Positions 22,829 through 35,656 are shown, counted from the stretch's first letter. The stretch is 64,000 nucleotides of DNA from Gnetum montanum (GCA_015680685.1 MNCI01010180.1:301095-365094); one strand, 5' to 3'. The notes: generated from the sequence alone by a model not told the origin. Made by a program: numbers and translations.

Positions 22829-25578
22829 TTATGTCCCTAGTGGTGGTGGCTCCTCCATCAACTTCTTCTTTTTAGCATTGGGCTTTAGGATTTGATATCA
22901 ATTGAGTAATGCCTAAAGTTTATCTTCTTCTCATCTAGGATGATGTACTATCTAGGTAAATTCTATGATGCTGGTTGGGGTTAGTACCTTCCATCGGCAT
23001 GGCAGCTATGAGAACATCTTATTTTACTTTATATACTAGGCTACAAACTACCATCTTTTTTCTTTAAATCTCCTAGATACTTTTCTTAACTCTTGATAAT
23101 CTATCATTCTATGGGCTAGGTTTTCTACTACATCCTTTTGGTCCTTATAGTTGGCTTTGAACACTACAAGTTTAGAGTTTGTAATATGCAGTTTTTGTTG
23201 CACATCCTTAAACTCTTGCTCATATAATGCATAGGTCACGACCGCTTACTACTCTAGTTCATTTCTAGACCTTCCTATTGTGAGCATGGATAGATTAGCA
23301 TACTAAAGGTTTTCTAATACCATGTACTCTATAAGATCTTCAATTTTCATGTTCTTGTTCTTCACTTTGACTTGGTGGACATGGACAAGACCATTCAGGA
23401 TTGGCTTCCAATCAGGTATTTGTGTAGTAATGGAGATAATTTTAACTTTAGCCATCTAAAAAATCATTGATTTTTTTGTACATGCTCACCTAGTCTCTAA
23501 AGTTATTTCTAATTCTTTCATGCTTTTTTACCTCATTCTACCACACACTAATCTCAATTTTTAACTTTTGGAAAATAGTGTAGCCTTCCTCCATTGATAG
23601 GATTCTATTTTCTTTGACCAATTTTCACATATCCTAGATGACTCTTGCACATTATTCTTTAAGCTGATGGAAGATTCTTTGAGAACATTCTTTTTTTTTC
23701 TATATCTATCAATCTTCTATTTTTATCAATAATTCTTTTGTTTTCTTCTTCAAGGAAATATAATGATTTGTCATGTGCATAGGTTTGAGCTTCTATTATA
23801 GAGGTATTCCATGTCTCCTTCTCCTTTTTCATCTCTACTTGGATGTTTCTTGCTATGAGCTAGGTCCCTTTATTAGTTATGAATTTATTGAGCTAGGCTA
23901 GTATTATGTATTGTGTAGGGTATTTCTTTTCTACTCTTAAGATTCTTAATTCAACTTACAACCTCTACACTTCATTCTCTACATGTTTAGTTCTTGTTTT
24001 AGCCATTACTAGCTTGCCCTTTGTTGAGATTAGATATGACTAGACTATAGAGGATATCAAAGAGATTTTTCATACTTGGCCCATTTGCAATAGTTGATCT
24101 AGGATGCCTTCATGTTCTTCTTAGGGCATGGATGTTTTAACTATTATTTCAAAATATTTAGTTTTATTAATATCTATTGGTGGCATAATGGAAACATTGA
24201 ATGATTCTTTAATGTGATCTATGATCACCTTTGCTACTCCTACTACATCTTGGTGTTGCGTTATCATGACTATGGCTCCTTCTCCTATTTCTAGCATGAC
24301 CAATAATGATGCAATATTTCTAGAGATTTTTTGTGCCTAGTCTTCATCTTCTCCTACCCACAATGAGATTTATCCACTAGCAAGTCCTATTGATACCACA
24401 AGCCTTATGGAATTATCTCTAATTTTATATAGTGTGGAACCTTCCCTAGTTTCCCAAAAAATGGTTTTAGTAATCTACTACAAATGGCTCATGGAAGATC
24501 GATAGTGTTATTGTGTTGTTGGTGCACTTAACCTAGCTATATCACTAGTTCACATTAACTCATTGGAAATAGTTTGTTCCTATCCTTTGGCTAGAATGTT
24601 ATTTCCTAGTATGGATCTTGCTACTCCCTCAGTGCTTTTTGGCTTTTCCAACTGATCTTTCTTTGGAGGCACTAGTTTTGACATTTTAGCATAACATGTA
24701 TTCTAGACCTTATGTAAGACATCATTTGTGGAGCCTAGAATTCTAACTTTCTTGCATAATCTTTTGATGAGGTAGGGGAATGACATTGTAAGTTACCCTA
24801 CCTTTTCTTCTTTAAATTGTAATTGGATTTTTGAAAATAATAAATGAGCCATATTTGCATTAAATTTCCCCATAAGAATAGTGCTTCCTCTTACAACATA
24901 GGTGGAAATTTTGTTAAGCCTTTTGATGGAAAAAATATGGTAGGTTCCTATCTTTAAGTATATTTTCTCCACAACAAATAATTCACTATATTCTTTATCT
25001 ACTTTGTCATAGGCCCATTATAGCCATAACTTCTTTGCATCTATGTTGAATCTTGTAGATATCTGTGTAATTTTTGCTTTAACATTAGGAATATTAGGTG
25101 CCTTTGTAATTGCTTTCACTGAGTAAGGAACTACGATTCCTTCAATTTTAACTATAACATCATCCTACTTGTTCTTCTAGAATTGGTACACTTCTCCTAA
25201 GTACCATTCTCCACTACATGATAAACTTGGCCACAAGGGAGAGGCTTCGAGTTGTTTTTTAATGTTAGCAAGTGTGAATTCCATGAATAGTCTGAAGTTG
25301 AGTTTCATGATAACTATGTACATGATTGATTTTTTTTGAATGACCTAGAGATATTTTGCCAATAGCATGAAGCATTGTTCTTTCTCTAGAGCTAGCAATA
25401 CTTTAGCCTTAGCTTGTGCAGAGTGTTTTGTTGTGGAAGCTTACTAATGGATGCTCAAGGATTGAGCCTCCTACTCCACTTTTGGAGTCTATTCTCTAGC
25501 TTAACATCTACCTCTATCTCTAGGTCTTTTGCTTCCTTATTGTGAGGGTCTTCCTTCTATGGGTCTTTTAGGAGCCAT
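22829..25578 (-). pseudogene. RE5 ORF3: post-integrase ORF, coiled-coil C-terminus
   Basis: A long, broken frame that begins MAPKRPIEGRPSQ at 25578, directly after GATTACAG, and runs to about 22829. Near 25260-25080 it carries SPLWPSLS, GEWYLGEVYQF and an AI-rich segment also present in RE6. The middle reads well in one frame (VKAITKAPNIPNVKAKITQI, FNIDAKKLWL, GKFNANMAHLLFSKIQL). The C-terminal part is rich in Lys/Glu and heptad-like (EAQTYAHDKSLYFLEEENKR; QEFKDVQQKLHITNSK), suggesting a coiled coil. Its place after integrase is where Athila-type elements keep an extra, so-called env-like ORF. I see no clear membrane span, so an envelope role is not supported. Total length is not a multiple of three, so there is at least one frameshift. 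Confidence 0.65.
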
Positions 25579-27840
25579 CTGTAATCATCAAGGATTTGTT
25601 TAAGATCACCTAAGAATTCAAATAGGTTCCCAACAGTTCATAGCCATTCCTTGAATTTTATACTTTGATCACAAGTTTATCCTTATTATTACTTATAGCT
25701 CTTCTTATGATTGTAGAGTTAGAAAAAATTTAAAAATTTCAAAAAGAAACCCTTATTCATTGTTCTTTTAATTTTCATGACCTCTCACAATTATTATTTT
25801 CTAATTTATTGTGTGATTGGATGGGTGGTTATGAGAATTAGTTAAAATATGCTTATTTGTTCTCATCCTGACCCTTAATATACTCTTTTGGCATTATAGA
25901 AATTTAGTTCAATTTGACTTATTTACACATAGCACTCTCTCCAATACTTAGTTGGTCACTCCATGATCAAGAAGATTCAAAAATCATGCAAATTGGATTT
26001 ATGGCAAGAGAGTTATGATGCTTGGAAGATTGGTTGCTAGAAGGTTAGAAAAACAACATAAACTCCCCTTGCTTGAAATATGGAAAATTAAAAATTTCAT
26101 GACTCTAGAATGTATATATATAGATGGCTTATATTAGATACATTGTAGATATGACATTGTAGTTGCAACATATTAGGACCTAATACATCATAGCTACAAT
26201 GTCACCATTAAAAAAATTCTGAATTTTGAGCACTTTTTGGTGGAAAAATTAGGATAAATGAATAGTTTGGAAAGTGTATAGGTGGTCTAAAGGGTCCTTG
26301 ATTATGGATGATGCTTAGAATATGAAAATATAGTAGTAAAATCTTGTGAGAGAAAGAATCTTTAGCAAGGAAAGTCAAGGAGATATATAGGAGAGGGTAT
26401 TAGGAATTGCCAAAAGTATGATCAATTATGAGAATGTAGGAAAGTGAAAATTTATGGTTTAAATGTCTTGGAGGTACAAGATCATGTGGAATTAGTCATC
26501 ATATATGAAGCACAAGGGTTATACAAGTGGATCCTCCTTGAAGCAGGCTCTAGACGTTAGTGCCATTGTATAACTACATTTGCAATTGTCTGTAGGCACT
26601 CAAGGAGTTAAATGTAAAAAATACCTATCTTGCAAAACACACACATGTTAGTATCACTTGGATAAGAAAATAATACTATATTATCTAAAACCATTAAATT
26701 ATAATTATATATAATAGTGAAGTGAGATGAAAGTAGAAGGGATTGCAGGAATTGGGACATGAGGTGTCTTACCATAGGCATAATGGATTCTTGTGTGCCA
26801 TATGTGTTTAAAGTAATCATTAGCCTTTCTATCTAAGATCCAAACCAATTTTATACTACTTACTAGTGACATTGCATTACATCATCCCAAAACTAACAAT
26901 CACAAAACTACCATTGCTGCAGGAAGTATTAACACTTGGTAATGAAGTTCAAGGAAGTAGTTTATTAATAGCATACTTTATTTTTTAAAGGAGACTTGGC
27001 CATTGGATAGACAAGTGACTTTAGGAATGGGTAACATGTCTTTCTATACCCATAACCAATGCAAGTCCAAGAATCCTTGAATTTTCTAAAAAGTCACCTA
27101 CCTTCAGGCATGGGTAACATGCCTTTCTAGTGGAACCCCCAAAACTTTTTATTCTATGCATTTATTATGTTATTATTGTGTCAACCTTACTAGATGACTA
27201 CCTTTAGACATGGATAACATGTATTTTTAGTGACATGGTAAGGTAGCACTTATTTTAAACATACTTCCATTCTTTGTTAGAACTCAAGTAAATAATACAA
27301 CGTAACAACAAGATAAGACTTGTAGTAGTAGTAGTTCCAAAGAATCCACAAATACCCTTGATGTCACATCCTTTTCAATTTCACTTTTTTCTTCATTCTT
27401 CTATCTAGGAATAATGATCAGAAATTTATTTTAATTTTATTGTGAAGAGAATGTCACTATGTCTATGGTAAGAACTTCTTATTATTAGAAATGAGTAGAT
27501 GGATGATGTGGCCTCACTGTATATAGAATCAATCTTCTAATGATTTGATAATATAGGTCAATATTTACATTATTGGTAATAAATCTTGTTTTATTCCTTT
27601 GTATTTTATTATAAAAATCAAGAAAAATATGTACCAAAAAAATGATGAAAAACTAGAGAAAATTGTTGAAATTAGAAAATGTAGAATGTTATTAAAGAGT
27701 AAAAATGATTTGAGAAATAGAAAGAGTATAAAAGAATGGAAAAGTCATAAAAAAATGGAAAAGTCATAAAAGAATGGAAAAAGATAAAAAATGGAAAATT
27801 TTTAAAGAAAACTTTATGCCTAAGTGTCAAGCTTGACATC
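25579..27840 (-). other. RE5 spacer between integrase and ORF3
   Basis: Non-coding. It contains the stem-loop at 26518-26574 and three copies of a CATGGGTAACATG-like palindrome (about 27020, 27115 and 27210, spaced about 90 bp). A PPT-like GTTATGGGG lies near 27836-27846, and an A/T-rich run of GGAAAAGTCATAAAA units (27735-27800) sits just after integrase. Confidence 0.55.
26518..26574 (-). ncRNA. Conserved 3'-region stem-loop (RE5)
   Basis: The outer arms GTTATACAA and TTGTATAAC pair perfectly over 9 bp (26518-26526 with 26566-26574). The conserved GCTTCAAGGAGGATCCA lies before the 3' arm on the minus strand. The inner hairpin is decayed in this copy. Comparable arms in RE6 and RE7 have different bases but still pair. 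The function is unknown. Confidence 0.6.
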
Positions 27841-27989
27841 CCCATAACTATTTTGAGAAGTGGATATTTGGAATATTGAATGGATGGTAGTGTATTTGTT
27901 AGATAGGATAGAATCCTTGAAAGAGTAGGGAATGTCATGATATGTCTTGATTTGTTGAATACTGATAAGAATAAACTATTGTGGGTTGG

Positions 27990-30500
27990 TTTGATGATAG
28001 ATCTACATGGCGCTAGATCGGTATGTTGCATGGATAATACAGGGTCCTTCCCATAAAGTTTAGAAATTAGCCTTTTGTGGAACATAACTAAGATCGTAAT
28101 AGAGGACTTTATCACTTAGTTGAATTGACACTTGTCTTATTTTAGCATCATGTTTTTTTTGGAGTACTTTTTTGTGAATTTTATTACTCATTTGAGCAAC
28201 TAATCTATTCTCATCTAAGAGATTAAGATTCATGAGGCATTCTCATTAAGCTAGACTTAAGTCAAGGTCAAGTATACAACTAGTGGAAAGGGTATTGATT
28301 TCTACTTGAATCGATAACATGGATAGTTTATCATAAACTCAATCATATGGGGAATATCCTATTGAAAGTTTTCATGTTTATTTATATGCTCATAGAGCAT
28401 CATTAAGTTTAGTGCTTCAATCCTTCCTATATCAACTAACTATTCTAGTTAATATTCTTGTGATTCCCTAGTTAGTTACTTCTGTTTATCCATTTTCTTG
28501 GGGATGGCATGGCGTAGTTAGTTTGTGATTCACCCCAAGTTGTTGCATTAGCTTTCTGAATGTAGCTCTTGTAAAATGAGTCCTGTTGTTTGATATAAGC
28601 ATGTGAGTCACTCCAAATCTATTTACCACATGTTGTTGAAATATCTTAGTAGCTATTTTGGTTATATAATTCTTGACTACAGCTGCTTCTACTCACTTTT
28701 TCTAATAATCAACTATAATTATAATGTATGATTTTCCATTAGACATTGGCATCATAGACCCCATAAAATTAATTTCCCAAATTTCAAACGGTTCCATGGC
28801 TGTATTCACTATTGTGGACCTTCATTTTTTATTGTTAATCATCTATCATGTTGACACCTCTCACAAGATTGGACCAACTCATGTGCATCTTGAAATATCA
28901 TAGGCTAGAAGTAGCTTACCATCAATTTGAATGCCATCCTTCATCTTACATAGTGACCACCACATGATCCTTCATGTGCATCTTGTAAGGTTCTTTACTA
29001 GTCTTCTTCAAGAACACACCATCTGATTAGTCCATTAGTACACATCCTATAAAGATTCCCATTAATTTTCATATACATTTTGGCTTGATGGAGGAATTGA
29101 TCCTTTTGTTTCTTGTCCCACTCAACAAGAAGTTTTTATGTAGTGAGATAGGTCACATAGTTAGAGATTCATGGCTTCTCTATTGAGGTTATAGCCATTT
29201 CTATTGTTGTGAATAGATTTTCATCAGGAAGTTAGTTTGATAATGGTTCATCATCTTGTAATTGCCATTTGAGTTTGGATAGATGATCAACTACAATGTT
29301 TTCGGTTCCCTTTTTATCTATCATGGTGATGTTGAATTCTTGTAATATTATGAGCCATCTTATCACCCTTGGACTAACTACTAGTTTATTCATCAGAAAT
29401 CTAATAACACTATAATTTGTGTAAACATAAATAGAATATCTAAGCATATAATGTCTAAATTTCTCATGTGCATACACCATGGCCATAAGCTCCTTTTCTA
29501 TAATGGTGTAATTAACTTATGTCCTAATGATGCTTTGACTAGTGTAGTGTATGCAATAGGATTTTCTTTGATCATCTAGCTAAGTGAGTATTTCTCCCAG
29601 TGTGTAGTTTCAAACATCTATCATTATGTGGAAGGGTTTAGACTAATCTAGGGCTTGAAGGATTAGTGTTTTGATTAGTTTCTATTTTAATGTCTTGAAT
29701 GCCTTCTCACATAGTTTTGTGTAGTGGAATGATGCATCTTTCTGTATGAGTTCTACTATTGGTTTTGCAATTTTTAAGAAATTTTCAAAAATGTTCTATA
29801 ATATCCTATGTGGCCAGAAAACTAATCTAACATCCTTAACATTTTGTGGCCTTTAAGTGATGTTTTGGATGACTATTATCTTCTTTGGAACTACCTCTAT
29901 TTCCTTGTGATATACTTTATGTCCTAGAACTATACCATCTTGGACCATTAAATAGCTTATTTGCCAATTGAGCTTTAGGTTCGTTTCTACACATCTTTTC
30001 AATATCTACCCTAAATGGTCCAAAGCTTATTTAATATCTAGCTCATATGCAGAGGAGTAGTTCATAAAGACTTCCACCTTATTATTAATTTTCTTCTAGA
30101 AGATGCTAAGTACAAGTCTCAAGAATGTAGTAGGTGCATTACACAAACCAAAGGACATTTGCTTATGTGCAAAAGTCCTCCATGGACTAGTTAATGTGGT
30201 CTTTTCTTAGTCTTTTAGTGTCATGAAAATTTTATTGTGCCCATTATAGCCATCTAGAAAGCTGTAATACTGGTGTCTTGCTATAGTATCCAGGACTTGG
30301 TGAAAAAATGGTAGAGGAAAATGGTCCTTGAATGTTGCAATGTTTAATAATCTAAAATTAATACAAACCCTCCATTTTCCATACTTCTTTGCTACATTGA
30401 CTAATGAGTTGATCCATTCATTGTCTACTATTGGATAGATAAAACCTACTTTTAACAATTTTCCTAACTCTTGTTTCATAAAATTTTTAAGCTTTGGGTT
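27990..30500 (-). pseudogene. RE5 reverse transcriptase, RNaseH and integrase
   Basis: RT begins near 30500: KVGFIYPIVDNEWINSLVN and WRVCINFRLLNIATFKDHF (30450-30310). The catalytic motif near 30080 reads VFMNYSSAYE where RE8 has VFVDDFSTYG, so both catalytic Asp are gone. RNaseH (about 29560-29232) keeps ELMAMVYAHEKFRHYM and IRWLIILQEFN, then DKKGTENIVVDHLSKL, a typical Athila/Tat connection. Integrase has the zinc-finger Cys pair (CERCQHD, about 28850), a core with LISNNRTHFTRATFRKLMQQ (Asp to Asn at the second catalytic position) and a C-terminal part ending near 27990. The frames change several times. The order RT-RNaseH-IN defines Ty3/gypsy. Confidence 0.85.
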
Positions 30501-30519
30501 TAACCTTCTTTGAGGTTGG

Positions 30520-31500
30520 TGATGTTGTTTGACACCTGAATTTGTATAGATTTGATGTTGTCATATATGTGGGTCAATTAAATTTATCTTAGCATAGGAC
30601 CATGCAAATGCAATTGGTTGTTTATTTACCACTTATAGTGATTTTCTCTTTTGTTCCTTATCAAATTACTAGTATCTTATTGTTTAAAAAGGCATATTCA
30701 AGTGTATCTAGTAGGATTTTTAGTTCTAAGGATTTTGCTTCATGTGTATCTTGTATCTCTAGTCTTCCCCATTCAATATCTTCTTCTTGAAATGACTCAA
30801 TGTGAAGAGGTTTTCTTTTAAACTATTCCAACTTATCAAGTTCTTCTACATAGGCACTTATGATTCTACTTGTAGGTTCCATGCATATATTGGATTTAGT
30901 CTCCTCTTCAAATATCAATCATTGGGTGCCTTTTTGTTGGATGGTTGCTACATATAAACACTTTTGTATACACATATCTTCTATACATCCATTGCATGTT
31001 ATGATGATGTTGCTTGTTATGGCCCAAATGTTTTGCACACAATCGCACCCATTATTACTATATGCCATACATGAAGCTCAGCATCATTGTATGATTCTTG
31101 CCTCATTGTCCTTTGAGGATTTTAAAGGACAATTCTTTGATTTCAAGCTTAGCATCCATAGTGCTAAGTCATGCTCTTTTCATAATTATAGGAAATTCTC
31201 CTTTATTTTTCCCGACATGTATGACTAAGAAGTCGACAAGATAAGACCAACCACTTATGGTGGTGATGACATCTTCCACCTATCTAAGTGGGATAGTGAT
31301 TGATTGATCTGAAAGCTCTAGTCAAATGTTGATTTTCTTCAATGGAGGAAGATTCTAGGCTTTGTATATATCTTGTGAAATCAAATTTATTCTTAATCCA
31401 AAATCTAGTAGAGCCTTGCAAGATTTATTTCTTGTTATCTAGAGATATACTAAGGGATTCCCAGTATGTGTTGTCTTCTTGGGAAGTTCTCCTACTTTAA
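30520..31500 (-). pseudogene. RE5 aspartic protease region
   Basis: Near 31420 the minus strand reads LLDFGLRINLISQDIYKAWN, aligned to the RE4 and RE8 protease cores; the triad is D-F-G. WSYLVDFLVIHVGKNKGEF and ELSFKILKGQ follow (31260-31120), as in the relatives. Stops accumulate between 31100 and 30520, where the segment linking protease to RT lies. Confidence 0.7.
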
Positions 31501-31809
31501 TCTAGTATATTATAGTTTGATTAAGTATGAAAATGGTCAAATTTAGGCCCATAGAATATGGAAGCATAGTGTTTCCTTGAGAACTATGTGTAGATGGGAT
31601 GGATGTGGTGAAGTCCTCATCCTTTGAATCTTTTTTGGACTTATTTTGAAAGATACATATTTCTTTGATCTAGATTCATTTACTATCACATCCTCTTGTG
31701 TATTAAATACCCTAGTGGCATTCTTTTACTTTGGTTGTTTTGGGAGTTCTCCTTGCATAGCTGGTAGCATAATTAATGGTAGGAAGTTAGGAGGTTGATT
31801 GATGAACTA

Positions 31810-34084
31810 GCTATTGGTTGATGTGCATAAAAATTGGTATCCATTCACAAAGTAGGATGTCTATGATAGTCCGTTGGATAGTAATAAGAGGAGGTATGGA
31901 TTGAAGCATTTCCCAAAGAGATTGGACATTGAATGTAATATCCATAAGGATATCATTGCCTATATGGATATTGCTACCTTGGTTGTAGCATACCCCATAC
32001 TTGCGGTTGTTGCCATTGTTGTTGGTATTACTCCTATGATTGAGGATAGGATCCACTTGGATAATATGATGGTTGGTAAGGTTGTTAGAAGTTACCTTGT
32101 GGGTAAGGTAGTCTTCTTGGCATCTATTTCTTAACAAATCTTGGATTAAGCACATATGCCTTAGATTCTTCTAAGTGGACCATAATATGACAACATCCTT
32201 TAGGATGCTCATATTGGCATACTTTGCATCCTTCTTTGTCTTTCGAACTAGAGTTTGTTAATTCATCAAGTGCAAAAACGTTTTCTTTATGTTTGTAGTT
32301 TTGTAGTCCATTAGCTCTTGTTTTGTTCCTTTCTTCATTTTTGTTCAAAGCTTGTTTAGTGTTTTCCTCTACTATCTTGAGTGTGATAGCAAAATTCTTC
32401 ATTCATAGAATCCCACATTTTTTCTACCTTATATGTAATGTCATTAACTGGTTTTTGGATGGGTAGAGTTTTTTTGTGGATTATATCCTCCAAAGTTCCT
32501 TCTTTTTGTCTTTTGGATATTTTCACATCCTTTTTCCTCATTGCAAGATCTCAATTATAGTCTTCAGCTAATTCTCTTTTCTTTATTTCTCCTTCCTTTT
32601 TTGCCACTTGGTCTATCAATCTTTGAATTTTATGGATTGTTATTTCAGATAACCTACCTTGGGTATATACCCCAATAGTTTCTATAGTCTTGTTCCTTAA
32701 CCCATTAATTATATGTCTAAGTTTTTCCCTTTGAGAAAATCCATGGCCTGGGAATCTATGTAGCAATGAAAAGTACCTACCCATTGTTACATCAAGGGAT
32801 TCATGTGTCCCTTGCTTCCATACTTAAATTTTTTTTCTTAAATTGAACACTATGTAATAAGTTTGATACTTGTCATTAAAGTGCTCCAGCATGGTATACC
32901 ATCTTTGGATTGTCTTTTATTCTAAGGATCTATACTAGCTCTTTGCTTCCTCAATGAGTGTTTTAGGAAATAACTTTAGTTTCTACCAATCATTCTATAT
33001 GTTTTGAAGGGCACAAGAATTGTGGAAGGTTTGAAGATGGTGTTGTGGATTTGCATTGTATCTGCCTTCAAACTTGTGAATGTTATTCATATCTAGTTGC
33101 TTGATGTGACTATCCCTTATGTATCTGGTAGAAATATACACTACTTCTCTGATATTAATCATATTATGAGTGGCTAATATGAGTTCTTCATTATCATCAA
33201 GTTCATAGATTTTGTTATAGTTATGACCCTTTTTCTTCTCATAATGATCTTTTCTTATGTTTGATTTTGTCTCTTCTTCTTTTGTAATTATCCTCTTCTC
33301 CATCAGGATGTCTTATTTGATGCTCATATCTCTTAGGATCCCTTTGTCTTTCCCTATCATGATCCCTCATTCTTCTTTCTCTCTTCTCATAATCTTTGGA
33401 TGAGTGTGAGGATGAAGAGGAAGAAGTTGGGGAATGGTTTTGGTTGGTTCTCCTTCTATGACTCCTTAATTTATCCCTTTTTGATTTAGTGAAGGTTCTA
33501 GGCCTTAGATTCCTCCTAAGTGTGGAGTCCTCCTTATCTCCTCTAGGTGTTTTTGAAAGAGCTAAATGTTATTGTATCTTGACAAGAACTTTGATATGGA
33601 TAAGAGGTGTTTGAGATTGAGATCAATGAATGTCATAAAATTTATGTGTATGGAACATTGCATCATCTCTTTCCTCTAGGATAACCATTTGTGATACTTT
33701 CTTTCTCTTGTCAAGCTCATGCCTTGTTTCCATAGTAGCATTCCTTATTATTTAGGCTTCTGTTGGCTAGTATGGTCAGGTCATGTATGTTGTAATGTGG
33801 TATCCTTCATGTACATGGCTAAGGTTTAACCATATGAGGATTACTTGCAACATCAATGGTGTAGAATGTTCTGGAGGTAAAACGATGTTGCCATGTAAAT
33901 CTATCCACATTATCTATTCATCTTTGTGAAAGATACATGTAAAATTAGGATAATATGGATTAGTATGAGTATAGGAAATTCTAGTTTGCATGGGCACACT
34001 CCAATCTTATTCATCATATCTTTTGTCATGGTTCTTAGGAATTTCATTGGTAGGTAGTGATTTATCCTTAGGTGTAGAAGACAT
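31810..34084 (-). pseudogene. RE5 gag
   Basis: Starts at 34084 (MSSTPKDKSLPTNEI...), in the same place as RE4 and RE8 gag. The Arg/Ser/Asp-rich middle (about 33500-33300: SHRRRTNQNHSPTSSSSSSH, then KRERRMRDHDRERQRDPKRY) is SR-like. The Gag core includes NNIHKFEGRYNANPQHHLQT (33060-33000) and GRYFSLLHRFPGHGFSQREK (32780). The knuckle CKVCQYEHPKGCC (32210-32170) has CX2CX3HX4C spacing. After that, Asn/His/Tyr-rich sequence replaces the Pro/Gln-rich tail of RE4. Several stops and shifts are present. Confidence 0.8.
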
Positions 34085-34212
34085 ATTGTATTTTTTATGC
34101 TTTTAAGTATGTGTGTGTTAAAATAATTAATTCAAGTGTGAAAAAGAAAGACTTTATAATTCTTAATACAACAAAATTTATAAAATCAACTACTAAGAAA
34201 ACATTAGAACAT

Positions 34213-34229
34213 CCTTGATAATGGCATCA
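34213..34229 (-). other. RE5 primer-binding site (decayed tRNA-Asp)
   Basis: The minus strand reads TGATGCCATTATCAAGG after the LTR and one T. Every difference from TGGCGCCGTTGCCGGGG is G-to-A or C-to-T. Confidence 0.75.
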
Positions 34230-34230
34230 A

Positions 34231-35108
34231 TGATGAGCATCTGGGTATTCCAACACTCCATCATACAAGTTAAGAGTACCCATACACAACCAGATCATAA
34301 TCTATGGATGGACAATATAAGTATGCCCATGGTTGAAAGTTGGTTCATGATCATTGTCTTCTCACATTTAGTGAAGTGCAAGTAGTATGGTTTAACTCTT
34401 GGTGAGGCGAATGATAGCATGATGTTGTTGTCTCAAATTAGTCCTTAGTGCTTCCATAATAAAAATGAGAATAAAATCTAAATCGAAGAGATAATTGAAA
34501 TGTAAATATATCCTAGCTAATGGCAATAATCATATATTCCTAGCTTTCCATACATACTCTAGGCTCATGTAACCATCACTGGGATAGCTAAGTGAATTCA
34601 CTACTAAGCAAATAAAGTCAAGTCACTACTAGGTTACCAAACAATTACACTTAACGCTGGAAACCAACCATACTTATATTGCCTTACTAAGAGACATTGG
34701 TAAAGTAAAGTGTTCAATAAATGTAGATGACATAAAAGTAAACATGATGGAAAGTAAAATAAATTCTAAGTAAACTAGGTAGAATGCTACAATGGTAAGA
34801 AACAATATTAATCTTTATTACCAGTCATGAATTATGTCCAAGTACAATATACTCAAATAAAGACTCCATACAACTATTACTTACCACACTACAAGCATTC
34901 ACTTCTAACTCTAACTCAAAGTGTATCTCAAGGAAAGAAACTACAAGAATTTCACTAAGTGTTGTGTAAAAGTTGTTCCAATAATGCGATGGTGGGTTGG
35001 TATTCACATTCATGATCAAGGTCCACTACATTGTATCTATGATGACATAAGCAAAGCTACAATATTGTAGATATGATATTGCATCATTTGGCTTACTGAA
35101 TTTTATCA
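34231..35108 (-). repeat. RE5 5' LTR (878 bp)
   Basis: Plus-strand ends are TGATGAG and TTATCA. It is colinear with 21734-22581. The near-terminal CTGGGTATTCCAACACTCC distinguishes this LTR family from the GGTACCCCTACACTC family of the other elements. Confidence 0.88.
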
Positions 35109-35656
35109 TTAATGCAAACCCCAATATAATGTGGTAACTAATGCATTAACACTAAAGTTAATGGACTTGATTAATGGTTAAGTTAATTATTGTTAGTTCT
35201 AACAACGTATCTTGCAACATGGGCCCCATCTTCCAGGTTGTTCCCAAGGGGCTTTAAGGTGGTTTCCTCTATGATAAAGGTGTTTTAACTCTTCCTGCAC
35301 ATGTTTCCATGGACTTAAGAAGCCTAGGAAGTGGACTAGGAGATGTTGGAAGGAGGAATAGCTTTACATAAGAAGAATCTCTTTTGATTTATTTTGTTTA
35401 TGGTTAGCCACTCTATGATTTATATTTGGCCATGATCATGGATTTTCTATAGTAAGATGTAATGAGACCTAAGTTGACATAAGCATACTTTTATGAATTT
35501 CCAAATAATTTATAACTTATTATTTTTTAAGTGTCTAATTACTTGTATGTTTTTATAAGTGTTTAAGTTTATTAAGAATTGTTAAGAGATTAAGTTTAAT
35601 TTCCCTTTAATTGATTTTGTAAATTAGTTAAGGATTAAATTTAGGGTGTGACATTT
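35109..35656. other. Intergenic DNA between RE5 and RE6
   Basis: AT-rich, with no gene found. The end (AATTTAGGGTGTGACATTTCC) resembles wording found near some LTR ends, but no partner was found. Confidence 0.4.

Larger units (their letters stand above)
21734..35108 (-). mobile_element. RE5: near full-length Athila-like element with ORF3
   Basis: A 13.4-kb element on the minus strand. From right to left it has the 5' LTR (35108-34231), tRNA-Asp primer site, gag, protease, RT, RNaseH, integrase, a 2-kb spacer with the stem-loop, a large third ORF, PPT and 3' LTR (22581-21734). The flanking pentamers GTAAT (21729-21733) and TTAAT (35109-35113) match at four of five positions, consistent with an old target duplication. 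All coding parts have stops and shifts. The RT catalytic aspartates are lost. It is the longest and most degraded element here and keeps the fullest gene set of its group. Confidence 0.9.

Noticed and set aside
22829-25578. Calling ORF3 an envelope protein
   Set aside because: Only the position supports it. No signal peptide or membrane segment could be read, and the C-terminus looks like a soluble coiled coil.
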